Assembly (NCBI RefSeq): GCF_036016955.1
Contig: NZ_JAYWXI010000008.1
Location: 71,543 to 135,542, forward strand
Source: JAYWXI01 sp036016955
Lineage (GTDB): Bacteria > Bacteroidota > Bacteroidia > Flavobacteriales > Weeksellaceae
Length of the DNA: 64,000 nucleotides
Reading direction: 5' to 3'
Shown piece by piece: positions 44,112 through 53,380 of the stretch. A model generated the notes under the pieces. It was not told the DNA's origin and ran no database searches. It was given only the letters and a program-made list of their open reading frames with translations. The position numbers and the translations under genes are program-made. How positions within the stretch are numbered: position 1 is the stretch's first letter; each line of letters opens with the position of its first letter.

Positions 44112-44149
44112 ATTTAAAAATAAAAACACCCCTTACCCCTCAGGTTGTT

Positions 44150-44179
44150 TTGCCGTCGGGGTAATTAATGTTATTTTTG
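44150..44179 (+). promoter_or_regulatory. Polyprenyl synthase promoter
   Basis: TTG at 44150-44152, exactly 19 bases, TATTTTTG at 44172-44179, full consensus match, 16 bases before the ATG. Confidence 0.78.
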
Positions 44180-44195
44180 CGGTTAAACAAACATT

Positions 44196-45167
44196 ATGGA
44201 ATTTTTGAATCAGTATCAAGATAAAGTCGCCGAGGCCATCGAACGCCACCGCTTCACCCAAACGCCAAAAGAACTTTACGAACCGATGAACTACATCATC
44301 TCCAATGCAGGGAAACGACTTCGCCCGATGATGGTTCTCATGGGATGCGATTTGTTTGGCGGTGATTTGGAAAAAGCATTGAAACCTTCTTTAGCCATCG
44401 AATTCTTTCATAATTTCACTCTGATTCACGACGACATCATGGATGAGGCTCCCCTGAGACGGAACAAGCCGACCATCCATACCCTTCACGGGATTAATGT
44501 CGGGATTCTTTCGGGGGACGCTTTACTCATCAAGGCTTATCAGTTCTTTGAAGACTTGGAGCCCGAACTCTTCAAAAAATGCGTAACCCTATTCTCGGAA
44601 ACCGGCGCAGTGCTTTGCGAAGGGCAACAAATGGACGTAAACTTTGAAACCGACGAAAGCGTTTCTTATGACGATTACCTGAAAATGATCACCTATAAAA
44701 CAGGGGTTCTGAGTGCGGCATCTTTCAAAATCGGTGCCCTAATTGCCGGTGCCAGCGAACAAGAGGCGGAAGCACTCTATAATTTCGGGAAACACATCGG
44801 CATTGCCTTCCAAATCATGGACGATTATTTGGATGTATTCGGTGACATGGAACGCTTCGGAAAAAGACAGGCCGGAGACATCTACGAAAACAAAAAAACC
44901 GTCCTGTATCTGACCGCCATGGAACTGGCAACGGATGAGGAGCGAAAAGAATTAGCCTATTGGTACTCCAAAAAAACCGATAATGTCGATAAAATCCACG
45001 GTGTTTTGAAGATTTTCCGCCGTACGAAAGTGGATGAAAGGGTATTGCGTCTGATTCAAAAACATAACGAAATCGGGCAAAGCTACCTTCAAAGCCTCGA
45101 CGCTCCCGAAGAAAAAAAACGGGCGTTTATCGAACTGGCCAATTACCTTTTGAGAAGGGAATCTTAA
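44196..45167 (+). CDS. Polyprenyl diphosphate synthase (trans-isoprenyl type)
   Basis: 323 residues, all-helical family. First Asp-rich motif HDDIMDEAPLRRNKPT (D79, D80, D83), second MDDYLDVFGD near 208, preceded by KTGVLSAASFKIGA. It condenses isopentenyl diphosphate onto an allylic chain. Product length (geranylgeranyl, or the longer chains for menaquinone) depends on residues before the first motif, where bulky F71/F74 occur; this cannot be settled here. It starts a plus-strand series that continues with GSCFA and GNAT genes. Confidence 0.92.
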   Translation: MEFLNQYQDKVAEAIERHRFTQTPKELYEPMNYIISNAGKRLRPMMVLMGCDLFGGDLEKALKPSLAIEFFHNFTLIHDDIMDEAPLRRNKPTIHTLHGINVGILSGDALLIKAYQFFEDLEPELFKKCVTLFSETGAVLCEGQQMDVNFETDESVSYDDYLKMITYKTGVLSAASFKIGALIAGASEQEAEALYNFGKHIGIAFQIMDDYLDVFGDMERFGKRQAGDIYENKKTVLYLTAMELATDEERKELAYWYSKKTDNVDKIHGVLKIFRRTKVDERVLRLIQKHNEIGQSYLQSLDAPEEKKRAFIELANYLLRRES

Positions 45168-45187
45168 AATCTTAACGCAAACAACGG

Positions 45188-46150
45188 ATGAAAGAAATGA
45201 AATTCCGCACGGAAGTTGACTTCAAACCTTCGGAGCGGAAAATAGAAGCGGAAGACCACGTGTTTTCCATAGGTTCCTGCTTTGCTTCGGAGTTGTCCGG
45301 GCTTCTTTCCAAAGGACAGATGCAGACTTTCAACAATCCTTTCGGAACGGTTTTCAACCCGCACTCCATTGCTTTGGCTTTGCGGAAAATCCACGGTTCG
45401 CATTATTATCGGGAGGAAGATTTGGTTTCTTTCCGGGAATTGGTGGTTTCGCTGGATCACCATACGAGTTTCAGCAGCCGCTATGCCCACCAAACCCTTG
45501 AAAAAATTAACGACAAAATCGACGAGGCCAACCGGTTTCTTCGCCAAGCCCGTTGGGTGGTAATCACCTATGGCACAGCTTGGATTCACGAATTTTTACC
45601 TAAAAACAAACTGGTGGCAAACTGCCATAAAATCCCCGGAAAATATTTTAAAAAACGCCTGCTCAGCCAGCAGGAAATTTCGGAAGCCCTCAGCGAAAGC
45701 GTAAAGCTGATAAGGGACATTGCCCCCGAAGGCGTGCAAATTCTCTTCACGGTATCGCCTGTTCGCCATACAAAAGAAGGCATGAGCGAAAATCTCCTCA
45801 GCAAAGCCAAGCTAATCACTGCGGTTCAGGAAGGTATTGCCGATTGGGAAGATTGCCATTACCTTCCGGTGTACGAAACCATGATGGACGACCTTAGAGA
45901 CTATCGTTTTTACAAAGAAGACATGATTCACCCGACGTCTCAGGCTGTGGACTATATTTTCTCTAAGTTTTTGAAGGCTTATTTCTCCGAACAAGCCGAA
46001 AGTTTCATCCGAGATAATTTTAAAATAGCCCGCGCCCTCGAACATCGCCCTTTGGGCGAAACCGATGAAAACCACCGCCTTTTCCTTCAGGAGTTAGAAG
46101 AAAAAATACGGCGGCAGCAGGCTAAGGTAAAACATAAAATTTTCCAATGA
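45188..46150 (+). CDS. GSCFA-domain protein
   Basis: 320 residues. FSIGSCFASELSGLLSKG contains the signature GSCFA, followed by NPFGTVFNPHSIA, then VVITYGTAWIHEF, FTVSPVRHTKEG and MIHPTSQAVDYIFSKF. The conserved Ser/Cys/Asp/His arrangement resembles SGNH-type hydrolases, to which this family is distantly related. Function not established. It starts 20 bases after the polyprenyl synthase and overlaps the GNAT gene by 4 bases, so the three form one transcript. Confidence 0.9.
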   Translation: MKEMKFRTEVDFKPSERKIEAEDHVFSIGSCFASELSGLLSKGQMQTFNNPFGTVFNPHSIALALRKIHGSHYYREEDLVSFRELVVSLDHHTSFSSRYAHQTLEKINDKIDEANRFLRQARWVVITYGTAWIHEFLPKNKLVANCHKIPGKYFKKRLLSQQEISEALSESVKLIRDIAPEGVQILFTVSPVRHTKEGMSENLLSKAKLITAVQEGIADWEDCHYLPVYETMMDDLRDYRFYKEDMIHPTSQAVDYIFSKFLKAYFSEQAESFIRDNFKIARALEHRPLGETDENHRLFLQELEEKIRRQQAKVKHKIFQ

Positions 46151-46668
46151 AGCCAATCGTGACCGTTCGCCTTGTTAAACAATCCGAAATCCGGCAGTTA
46201 GCCGCCTTGGCGAAACATACGTTTTCCCAAACCTTTTCCCAAGAAAACGAGGACGAGGATCTTCGCCTTTACCTCAACGAAAAATTTTCTTCGGAACAGC
46301 TTCTTTCGGAATGGAAAAATCCCGAATCCGAATTTTATTTCGTGGAAACAAACGGAATCCCCGCCGGGTATCTCAAAATAAACTGGGGAACGGCGCAAAC
46401 CGAAAAACAACAAACCCATTCAATGGAAATTCAGCGAATTTACATCCTACAAGAACACCAAGGTTTAGGGCTGGGCCAACTCTTGTTAACCAAAGCCATT
46501 GAAGAAGGAAAAGCCCGTCAGTGCAACTACCTTTGGCTCGGCGTTTGGGAGCACAATCTTCGCGCATTGAAATTTTACAACAAACACCACTTCGAGGTTT
46601 TCGGCCAACATGATTTCATACTCGGTAAAGAAGTTCAGACCGATTTAATGCTGAAACTTGTTTTGTGA
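46147..46668 (+). CDS. GNAT-family N-acetyltransferase
   Basis: 173 residues. The acetyl-CoA loop is EHQGLGLGQLLLTKA (Q/R-x-x-G-x-G/A), preceded by strand MEIQRIYIL and followed by CNYLWLGVWEHNLRALKFYNKHHF, a layout seen in diamine and amino-group acetyltransferases. Substrate unknown. The start codon overlaps the stop of the GSCFA gene by 4 bases (ATGA), indicating coupled translation. Confidence 0.9.
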   Translation: MKPIVTVRLVKQSEIRQLAALAKHTFSQTFSQENEDEDLRLYLNEKFSSEQLLSEWKNPESEFYFVETNGIPAGYLKINWGTAQTEKQQTHSMEIQRIYILQEHQGLGLGQLLLTKAIEEGKARQCNYLWLGVWEHNLRALKFYNKHHFEVFGQHDFILGKEVQTDLMLKLVL

Positions 46669-46719
46669 TTTAATTTTTTAATTAGTTTTTAATTTGAACC
46701 TCCTATAAGCAGCTTTTTT

Positions 46720-47490
46720 ATGATTGATACGCATACCCACCTTTACTCCGACCAATTCGAACAAGACCGGGACGAAGCAATTCGCCGGGCTTTAGCAAAA
46801 GGCGTCAATCGTTTTTTCCTTCCCGCCATCGACTCCTCTCATCATGAAAAAATGCTGGCTTTGGAAGCCGCTTACCCAAATCTGATGCATGCCATGATGG
46901 GCCTTCACCCCTGCGACGTTAAACCCAACACTTGGAAAAAAGAACTGGAAATCGTACGGCACTACCTCGACCAAAGACCATTTTGCGCAATCGGAGAAAT
47001 CGGGCTGGATTTGTATTGGGATCAATCGACGTTGGATATTCAGATTCAGGCATTTGAAACACAAATCGATTGGGCCATCGAAAAAGATTTGCCCATCGTC
47101 ATCCATACGAGAGAGAGTTTTGCCCAAACCTTTGAGGTTCTCCGAGGCAAAAATCATCCGAAATTAAGAGGTATTTTCCATTGTTTTTCGGGAACTTTAG
47201 CACAGGCTCAGGAAGCCATAGCACTCGGTTTTATGTTAGGCATTGGCGGAGTCGTTACTTTCAAAAACGGTAAGATTGATACGTTTTTAAAAGAAATTCC
47301 TTTGAATTCGATTGTTTTGGAGACCGACTCGCCCTACTTGGCCCCCGTTCCGCATCGCGGAAAACGCAACGAAAGCGCTTATTTGGAACTGGTAGCCGGG
47401 AAACTGGTGACTATTTACGGGCTACCCTTTGAGGAAATCGACCGCCTAACAACCGCCAATGCCCTTCGTATTTTCGGGATAACCCCATAG
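46720..47490 (+). CDS. TatD-family metal-dependent hydrolase / DNase
   Basis: 256 residues. Metal ligands H5 and H7 (DTHTHL), E in IGEIGLDLYWD, H in VIHTRES, H in IFHCFSG and D in LETDSPYLAPVPHRGK are complete. TatD enzymes are Mg-dependent nucleases thought to act in DNA repair and on D-aminoacyl products. It follows the GNAT gene by 51 bases and may share its transcript. Confidence 0.93.
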   Translation: MIDTHTHLYSDQFEQDRDEAIRRALAKGVNRFFLPAIDSSHHEKMLALEAAYPNLMHAMMGLHPCDVKPNTWKKELEIVRHYLDQRPFCAIGEIGLDLYWDQSTLDIQIQAFETQIDWAIEKDLPIVIHTRESFAQTFEVLRGKNHPKLRGIFHCFSGTLAQAQEAIALGFMLGIGGVVTFKNGKIDTFLKEIPLNSIVLETDSPYLAPVPHRGKRNESAYLELVAGKLVTIYGLPFEEIDRLTTANALRIFGITP

Positions 47491-47559
47491 TTTTCTTGAA
47501 CAAAAGGCCTTTCACTTTGCTACGGAAACGTTTTTTTTCGTAGATACCTCTTTTTTGGT

Positions 47560-47567
47560 TATATTTA
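47560..47567 (+). promoter_or_regulatory. Candidate -7 box for hmgA
   Basis: TATATTTA, one mismatch to TAnnTTTG, 16 bases before the ATG; the -33 part reads TCG at the right place. Confidence 0.35.
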
Positions 47568-47583
47568 CCCAAACCAAAAAGTT

Positions 47584-48738
47584 ATGAGATACATCCAATG
47601 CGGCACTATTCCCCGGAAACGCCATACCGTATTCCAATCGCCTGAGGGACGATTTTATTACGAGCAACTCTTCGGAACGGAGGGCTTTCACGGTGTATCA
47701 TCGCTGCTCTACCACTTGCACCGTCCCACCCAAATAAAAAGCGTGGGAAGCCCCAAAGACGTTGCCCCTAAAATAGCCGTCGAAAAAAACCTGACTCCCA
47801 GAATGCTGAAGGGGAAAAATTTAACCCCCGAAAACGATTGGCTGGACAGCCGAAAAGTTCTCATGCTCAACAACGATCTGAAAATGGGACTGGCCAAACC
47901 CCGTCAATCGACCGATTATTTCTATAAAAATGCCCAATGCGACGAATTGCTTTTCATCCACGAAGGTCGCGGAACACTGAAAACCTTTTTGGGTGATCTT
48001 CCCTTTGAAAGAGGCGATTACCTGATTATCCCCCGCGGAACCATCTACCGCATCGAATTCCAAAACGAAAATAATGTCCTCTTCTTTTTGGAAGCCTTTT
48101 CGCCAATCTATACCCCCAAACGCTACCGAAACGAGTTCGGCCAACTTTTGGAACATTCCCCTTTCTGCGAAAGGGATTTTACCCCGCCTCAATTCCAACC
48201 GCCTCACGACGAAAAAGGCGAATTCCTCATCAAAGTCAAAAAAGAAGATTTGGTTTGGGATTTCGTTTATGCCACCCATCCTTTCGACGTGGTAGGCTGG
48301 GACGGTTGTTTCTATCCTTATAAATTCAATATCAAAGATTTCGAGCCTATCACAGGACGCATCCATATGCCGCCTCCCATCCATCAAAACTTTGAAGCCC
48401 ATAATTTCGTTGTCTGCTCTTTTGTGGCCAGAATGTACGATTATCATCCTCAGGCCATCCCGGCTCCGTACAACCATTCCAACATCGATTCGGACGAAGT
48501 TTTGTTCTACACCGAAGGCGACTTCATGAGTCGAAATCACATCGACCTGATGGACTTCACACTTCACCCCGGAGGCATCGTCCACGGCCCACATCCCGGC
48601 GCAATGGAAAGAAGTATCGGCAAAAAATCAACCGAAGAATACGCCGTTATGGTCGATCCTTTCCGCCCGTTAAAGCTAACCGAAGAAGCCTTAAAAATAG
48701 ACGATCCCAATTATCTAACCTCTTGGTTGGACGACTAA
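47584..48738 (+). CDS. hmgA: Homogentisate 1,2-dioxygenase
   Basis: 384 residues, shorter than the 430-450 of human and Pseudomonas enzymes but normal for the bacteroidetes form. A cupin fold: PYNHSNIDSDEVLFYTEGDF and HPGGIVHGPHPGAME supply the iron ligands (two His and one Glu) and the substrate His; the IHMPPPIHQNFEAHNFVVC stretch is also conserved. It opens the ring of homogentisate in tyrosine and phenylalanine breakdown. Partner genes (HPPD, fumarylacetoacetase) are not in the window. Confidence 0.93.
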   Translation: MRYIQCGTIPRKRHTVFQSPEGRFYYEQLFGTEGFHGVSSLLYHLHRPTQIKSVGSPKDVAPKIAVEKNLTPRMLKGKNLTPENDWLDSRKVLMLNNDLKMGLAKPRQSTDYFYKNAQCDELLFIHEGRGTLKTFLGDLPFERGDYLIIPRGTIYRIEFQNENNVLFFLEAFSPIYTPKRYRNEFGQLLEHSPFCERDFTPPQFQPPHDEKGEFLIKVKKEDLVWDFVYATHPFDVVGWDGCFYPYKFNIKDFEPITGRIHMPPPIHQNFEAHNFVVCSFVARMYDYHPQAIPAPYNHSNIDSDEVLFYTEGDFMSRNHIDLMDFTLHPGGIVHGPHPGAMERSIGKKSTEEYAVMVDPFRPLKLTEEALKIDDPNYLTSWLDD

Positions 48739-48862
48739 TCCCACCCCTGAAGCGGCTCCCAATGGTCCGCTTCTCGTTTTTTTAAGGCTTTCACAAAAAA
48801 ACAAAACCTCTTCTCGCCATCCATTTGACAAATTTCATATTTCAAAACCAAGGCGAAAATCG

Positions 48863-48870
48863 TACATTTG
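48863..48870 (+). promoter_or_regulatory. Candidate -7 box for the CoA transferase gene
   Basis: TACATTTG, exact TAnnTTTG match, with TTC (one mismatch) at the 19-base distance, 46 bases before the ATG. Confidence 0.5.
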
Positions 48871-48915
48871 TGATTCAAGCAAATACTATTAACCCATTAA
48901 AAAAACACAATAATA

Positions 48916-50193
48916 ATGCACAATTACGTAAGCGCTGAAGAAGCCGTTTCCATCATAAAAAGCGGCGATAGGATTTTCGGGCACGGAAGCGCCTGTACCC
49001 CCAACGTCATTTACGATGAATTGGCACGGCAAGCGTCCCGTCTGAAAAACATCGAGTTGGTATCCATCACCCAACAAGGAAGGGTCGAAATTGCCAAACC
49101 AGAATATAAAGACAGCTTTTATATTAACTCTCTATTTACTTCAGGACCCGTCCGTCAGGCCGTTAATTCGGATCGCGGGGATTTCGTCCCTATTTTCCTT
49201 AGCGAAATTCCGGCTTTATTTCGAAACGGTCTAATGCCCTTGGATGTTGCCATCGTAACGGTATCTCCTCCCGATCAACACGGCTATTGCACCTTGGGAA
49301 CCTCCGTGGATGTTGCCCGAGCTGCCGTTGACAGCGCGAAAAAAATCATCGCCGTAGTCAACCCCAAAATGCCAAGAACCCATGGCGATTCGATGGTCCA
49401 CGTTAAACGCATTGATAAAATGGTATGGCACGACGAAGAACTGCTAACCCTGGATTACGGGGCAAAAGTTACCGAAGTAGAAATGCAAATCGGCCGCCAT
49501 GTCGCCGAACTTATCGATGACAAATCCACCATCCAAATGGGAATAGGAACGATTCCCGATGCCGTGCTAAAAAGCCTTACCAATCATAAAGATCTCGGTA
49601 TCCATACCGAAATGCTAAGCGACGGCGTTATCGATTTGATCGAAAAAGACGTTGTCAACAACAAATACAAAGGCATCCATCTCAACCGAACCGTTACCAG
49701 TTTTTGTTTCGGAACAAAAAAGCTTTACGATTTCATTAACGATAACCCCTCCATTTCGTTTATGGACGTTCAGCACGTGAACTTCCCCATCGTGATCATG
49801 CAGAATAAAAAAATGCACGCCATCAATTCTGCCATCGAAATCGATCTCACCGGACAAGTTTGTGCCGACTCCATAGGAACTTACCAATACAGTGGTATCG
49901 GAGGCCAAATGGACTTTATGCGAGGGGCCGCTCTCTCCGAAGGCGGAAAACCCATCATGGCCATTTCTTCTCGTACCGCCAAAGGCATCCCGAGAATCGT
50001 CCCCTTCCTGAAGCAAGGTGCGGGGGTCGTAACAACCAGAGGGCACATCCATTGGGTGGTGACCGAATACGGAGCCGTTAATCTCTATGGCAAAAACATG
50101 AGACAAAGAGCCGAAGCGCTGATTTCCATTGCCCACCCTGACGACCGCGAAGCATTGGATCGGGCGACTTACGAAAGGTTCCGAAGAGAATAA
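48916..50193 (+). CDS. Acetyl-CoA hydrolase/CoA-transferase family protein
   Basis: 425 residues. The N-terminal domain has GDRIFGHGSACTPN; the C-terminal domain has the catalytic Glu in IHTEMLSDG and the signatures GIGGQMDFMRGA and TTRGHIHWVVTEYGAVNL. These fit the acetyl-CoA hydrolase / 4-hydroxybutyrate CoA-transferase group, which moves CoA between acetyl-CoA and other acids. The exact acceptor cannot be assigned from sequence; it may process acids such as butyrate or succinate. Cytoplasmic. Transcribed alone and followed by a terminator. Confidence 0.9.
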   Translation: MHNYVSAEEAVSIIKSGDRIFGHGSACTPNVIYDELARQASRLKNIELVSITQQGRVEIAKPEYKDSFYINSLFTSGPVRQAVNSDRGDFVPIFLSEIPALFRNGLMPLDVAIVTVSPPDQHGYCTLGTSVDVARAAVDSAKKIIAVVNPKMPRTHGDSMVHVKRIDKMVWHDEELLTLDYGAKVTEVEMQIGRHVAELIDDKSTIQMGIGTIPDAVLKSLTNHKDLGIHTEMLSDGVIDLIEKDVVNNKYKGIHLNRTVTSFCFGTKKLYDFINDNPSISFMDVQHVNFPIVIMQNKKMHAINSAIEIDLTGQVCADSIGTYQYSGIGGQMDFMRGAALSEGGKPIMAISSRTAKGIPRIVPFLKQGAGVVTTRGHIHWVVTEYGAVNLYGKNMRQRAEALISIAHPDDREALDRATYERFRRE

Positions 50194-50222
50194 CATTTTT
50201 TTCGGTAAAGACTTTATCGACA

Positions 50223-50252
50223 CAGCACGTTTCAACAAACGTGCTGTTTTTT
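50223..50252 (+). terminator. Terminator of the CoA transferase gene
   Basis: CAGCACGTTT, loop CAAC, AAACGTGCTG followed by TTTTTT, about 30 bases after the stop. Confidence 0.9.
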
Positions 50253-50281
50253 ATTTTCTCCATTCTAAGTTTAAAAATAAG

Positions 50282-50289
50282 TATATTTG
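50282..50289 (+). promoter_or_regulatory. Candidate -7 box for the isoaspartyl peptidase gene
   Basis: TATATTTG, exact TAnnTTTG match, 20 bases before the ATG. Confidence 0.45.
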
Positions 50290-50309
50290 AATCTTAAAAA
50301 TGTTTTTCC

Positions 50310-51305
50310 ATGCGTAATTTACTTATGGCATTAGCCGTTTTTTTCAGCGGATTAATTGGGGCTCAAAAAAAATACGTCTTGGTCATCCACGGCGGAGCAG
50401 GAAACATCACCCCGGAAAACACCACACCGCAAAAAGAAACCGCCTATAAAACCAAACTAAAGGAAGCCCTATTGGCCGGTTATAGCGAAATCAAAAAAGG
50501 AAAAAGCGCCATTACAGCCGTGGAATCCGCCATCGTCTTATTGGAAGATTCTCCGCTTTTCAATGCCGGAAAAGGGTCGGTTTTCACCCACGACGGCCTC
50601 AACGAAATGGACGCCTCCATCATGGACGGAAAAAGCCTAGCCGCCGGTGCCGTAGCCGGCGTACACACGATAAAAAACCCCATCAAGGCAGCCATAGCAG
50701 TCATGCAAAACTCACCGCATGTCCTTCTCAGCGGAAAGGGAGCCGAAGCATTTGCCAAAAGTCAGAATTTAGACCTTGTAACGCCCCGGTATTTTTGGAC
50801 CGAAAGCCAATGGCTAAAACACCAAAACCAACGCAACCAAGAAAAAAAACAACACAAAGCCAATCCCTCCCTCAACCTATCTTCAAATAAAGATCAAAAG
50901 TTCGGAACCGTCGGAGCTGTTGCTTTAGACCATAACGGAAATATCGCCGCAGGAACCTCCACCGGAGGCATGATGAATAAAAAATGGAATCGGATAGGCG
51001 ATTCTCCCCTTATCGGAGCCGGAACCTATGCAAACCGCCAAGTGGGCGTATCCGGGACAGGATGGGGCGAATATTTCATCCGCACCACAGCCGCCCGCAC
51101 TTTAGCCGCCAAAATGGAATACCAAGGCAAAGACCTTGTTTCCGCCACTAAAGAAACTTTAGCTCTCATCGAAGAATTGGGAGGAAACGGCGGATTGATT
51201 GCACTGGACCGCCACGGAAACATCGCCATGGAAATGAACACTGCCGGAATGTATCGGGGAGCCATTACCGAAGACGGAGAAATCGAAATCTACCTCTACA
51301 ATTAA
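50310..51305 (+). CDS. Isoaspartyl peptidase / L-asparaginase (Ntn hydrolase), secreted
   Basis: 331 residues with a signal peptide about 1-19 (MRNLLMALAVFFSGLIGAQ), so it acts in the periplasm. VIHGGAGNI opens the alpha subunit and FGTVGAVALD carries the autocleavage Thr (T200), which becomes the nucleophile of the beta subunit; GTSTGGMMNK, GDSPLIGAGTYA and TGWGEYFIRT complete the type 2 asparaginase family. It removes iso-Asp dipeptides or asparagine. First of a plus-strand series that runs on to tyrA. Confidence 0.92.
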   Translation: MRNLLMALAVFFSGLIGAQKKYVLVIHGGAGNITPENTTPQKETAYKTKLKEALLAGYSEIKKGKSAITAVESAIVLLEDSPLFNAGKGSVFTHDGLNEMDASIMDGKSLAAGAVAGVHTIKNPIKAAIAVMQNSPHVLLSGKGAEAFAKSQNLDLVTPRYFWTESQWLKHQNQRNQEKKQHKANPSLNLSSNKDQKFGTVGAVALDHNGNIAAGTSTGGMMNKKWNRIGDSPLIGAGTYANRQVGVSGTGWGEYFIRTTAARTLAAKMEYQGKDLVSATKETLALIEELGGNGGLIALDRHGNIAMEMNTAGMYRGAITEDGEIEIYLYN

Positions 51306-51317
51306 CCTTGTCCAACT

Positions 51318-51734
51318 ATGCAATTTCTCATTCACACCATCGAAGAATGGCCAAACGTGGTCGACAGTCTCTTACCCCATCTGAAATACAATATCCTGCT
51401 ACTCCACGGTGATTTGGGGGCAGGCAAGACCACCTTCACCCAACATTTGCTCAAAAAAATGGGAAGCAACGACGAAGTTTCCTCTCCCACCTACGCCATT
51501 GTTAATGAATACCATACGCCCGAAGGCCCCGTTTTTCATTTCGACTTATACCGTATGAAATCTTTGGAAGAAATCTACGACATCGGCATGGACGATTATC
51601 TGGAAAACGCCCGCCTCTGCATCATCGAATGGCCCGAAATTTATCTATCCGAATTGGACGGCCTTCCCTACCACGCCATGCACTTGGAAACCGACGGACA
51701 TCAAAGGAAAATCGAGTTTCATTCCTTTCCATAA
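51318..51734 (+). CDS. tsaE: tRNA N6-threonylcarbamoyladenosine biosynthesis ATPase TsaE
   Basis: 138 residues. Walker A GDLGAGKTTF at 31-40, switch region SSPTYAIVNEY, and FHFDLYRM with the conserved Asp and Arg plus IIEWPE near the end identify TsaE. It works with TsaB/TsaD in making t6A37 on tRNAs that read ANN codons. 12 bases after the asparaginase stop and 43 bases before ald, so part of one transcript. Confidence 0.94.
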   Translation: MQFLIHTIEEWPNVVDSLLPHLKYNILLLHGDLGAGKTTFTQHLLKKMGSNDEVSSPTYAIVNEYHTPEGPVFHFDLYRMKSLEEIYDIGMDDYLENARLCIIEWPEIYLSELDGLPYHAMHLETDGHQRKIEFHSFP

Positions 51735-51777
51735 CCACTTTTATATCTTATCTTTGTTTAAAATTTAATTTTATACC

Positions 51778-52971
51778 ATGGGTAGCGGATCTATTTTCAC
51801 GCCTTTCACCGAAGAAACCCTCTTACCAAAAGAGGAAAAACTGGACATCATTAAAAAAGGAAAAAAATTCACCATTGGCATCCCCAAAGAAACCTGCCTA
51901 AACGAAAGAAGAACCTGCATCACTCCCGATGCCGTACAGGTTTTGGCTAATCACGGGCACGATATTATTATCGAATCCAATGCCGGGCAAGGCTCCTTCT
52001 TTACCGACCACCAATTCGCCGAAGCCGGTGCTCGTATCACTCGAGATCCCAAAGAAGCCTTCCAACAGGATTTGGTACTGAAAATCAATCCACCAACCCT
52101 CGAAGAAATTGACTATTTACGCCCTTTGACTTATCTGGTTTCGGCCCTACAAATTAACCTGAGAGATCCGGACTACTTCAAACATTTGGCAGAAAAAAAA
52201 GTGAATGCCATCGCCTTTGAGTTCATTTTGGACGACTACAACCAACTCGCCCTCGTAAGGCTCATCGGCGAAATTGCGGGAACCACCTCTATTCTCTATG
52301 CTTCCGAACTCCTCGCCCTATCCAACGGAAATATGCTGGGAGGAATCACAGGAGTACGACCAACGGATGTAGTCATTATAGGAGCGGGAATCGTAGGGGA
52401 ATTTGCCACCAAAGCCGCCATCGGACTCGGAGCCAGCGTTAAAGTGTTCGACAATTCCCTCTCGAAACTAAGACGTCTTCACACCATGGTCGACAGTCGG
52501 GTTCCCACCTCCGTCATCGACCCGAAAGAACTCACCAAAAGCCTGAGAAGAGCCGACGTGGTCATCGGAGCTCTACCAAGAATGAATCAACAACCCGTCG
52601 TCACCGAAGACATGGTCTTAAAAATGAAAAAAGGAAGCGTGATTATTGATGTAACCATAGACTACGGCAAAGGCATCGAGACCAGTGAGCTCACCACTTT
52701 AGAACATCCGTTTTTCGTAAAACACGACGTGGTTCATTGCGGTCTTCCAAACCTAACCTCAAGAACCCCGAGGACCACCACCAAAGCCATCTCAAATTTC
52801 TTCCTCTCTTACCTATTAAACTACGATGAAGAAGGCGGATTTGAAAATATGCTCGTGAAAAACAACCATATGAAGCAAAGCCTCTATATGTACCGGGGAA
52901 GACACACCAAAAAATCCATTTGTGAATGTTTCGGACTAACTTACCACGACATCAATCTCCTTATTTTTTAA
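51778..52971 (+). CDS. ald: Alanine dehydrogenase
   Basis: 397 residues. IGIPKETCLNERRTCITPD is the family's N-terminal signature; VLKINPPT and the Rossmann motif VIIGAGIVGEFATKAA with the following VKVFDNS show NAD binding; VDSRVPTSVIDPKEL and KKGSVIIDVTIDYGK also fit. The 26-residue N-terminal extension before IGIPKE is typical of the flavobacterial form. It interconverts alanine and pyruvate plus ammonia. An oxidoreductase relative (PntA-like) is excluded by the length. Confidence 0.88.
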   Translation: MGSGSIFTPFTEETLLPKEEKLDIIKKGKKFTIGIPKETCLNERRTCITPDAVQVLANHGHDIIIESNAGQGSFFTDHQFAEAGARITRDPKEAFQQDLVLKINPPTLEEIDYLRPLTYLVSALQINLRDPDYFKHLAEKKVNAIAFEFILDDYNQLALVRLIGEIAGTTSILYASELLALSNGNMLGGITGVRPTDVVIIGAGIVGEFATKAAIGLGASVKVFDNSLSKLRRLHTMVDSRVPTSVIDPKELTKSLRRADVVIGALPRMNQQPVVTEDMVLKMKKGSVIIDVTIDYGKGIETSELTTLEHPFFVKHDVVHCGLPNLTSRTPRTTTKAISNFFLSYLLNYDEEGGFENMLVKNNHMKQSLYMYRGRHTKKSICECFGLTYHDINLLIF

Positions 52972-52995
52972 TCCCTGCGTCTCATTAAAAAAAAT

Positions 52996-53370
52996 ATGAT
53001 TAGAAAACTGAAATTTTATTTTATAGGGTTCATTCCTGGTCTTTTACTCGTTTTTTTCATTCTCAATAAAAAAGGGGCGACTTGCAGCGGCTATCTGCCT
53101 AATAGTCGGGTCATTGCCGAAACCCTAAGCAAAGATTTCACCTACACCGAAACCTTCCAAAACCAAATGCAGACCATCGGCATTAACGAAAAATTTCTAA
53201 AAGACCACCTCATCACCAAAGGCGAAATTGACTTTAAGCGGAGCCAAGCCCAAAAAGAACCTTGCCCCGAATACCTTTTGTTTTCCCCAAAAGAAAAAGC
53301 AGAATACGAAATTACCTTCACCAAATGCAAAGAAGGCGTTACTTTTAACACCCTAAAAAAATTGCCTTAA
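52996..53370 (+). CDS. Conserved small protein of unknown function, membrane-anchored
   Basis: 124 residues. Residues 5-24 form one membrane segment (FYFIGFIPGLLLVFFIL), then a soluble domain with Cys at about 30, 80 and 110 and the segment GINEKFLKDHLITKGEIDF. It lies between ald and tyrA, 24 and 10 bases away, so it is one operon with them. A gene of this kind at this place is common in flavobacteria, but no function is known to me. Confidence 0.7.
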   Translation: MIRKLKFYFIGFIPGLLLVFFILNKKGATCSGYLPNSRVIAETLSKDFTYTETFQNQMQTIGINEKFLKDHLITKGEIDFKRSQAQKEPCPEYLLFSPKEKAEYEITFTKCKEGVTFNTLKKLP

Positions 53371-53380
53371 AGACCAAATT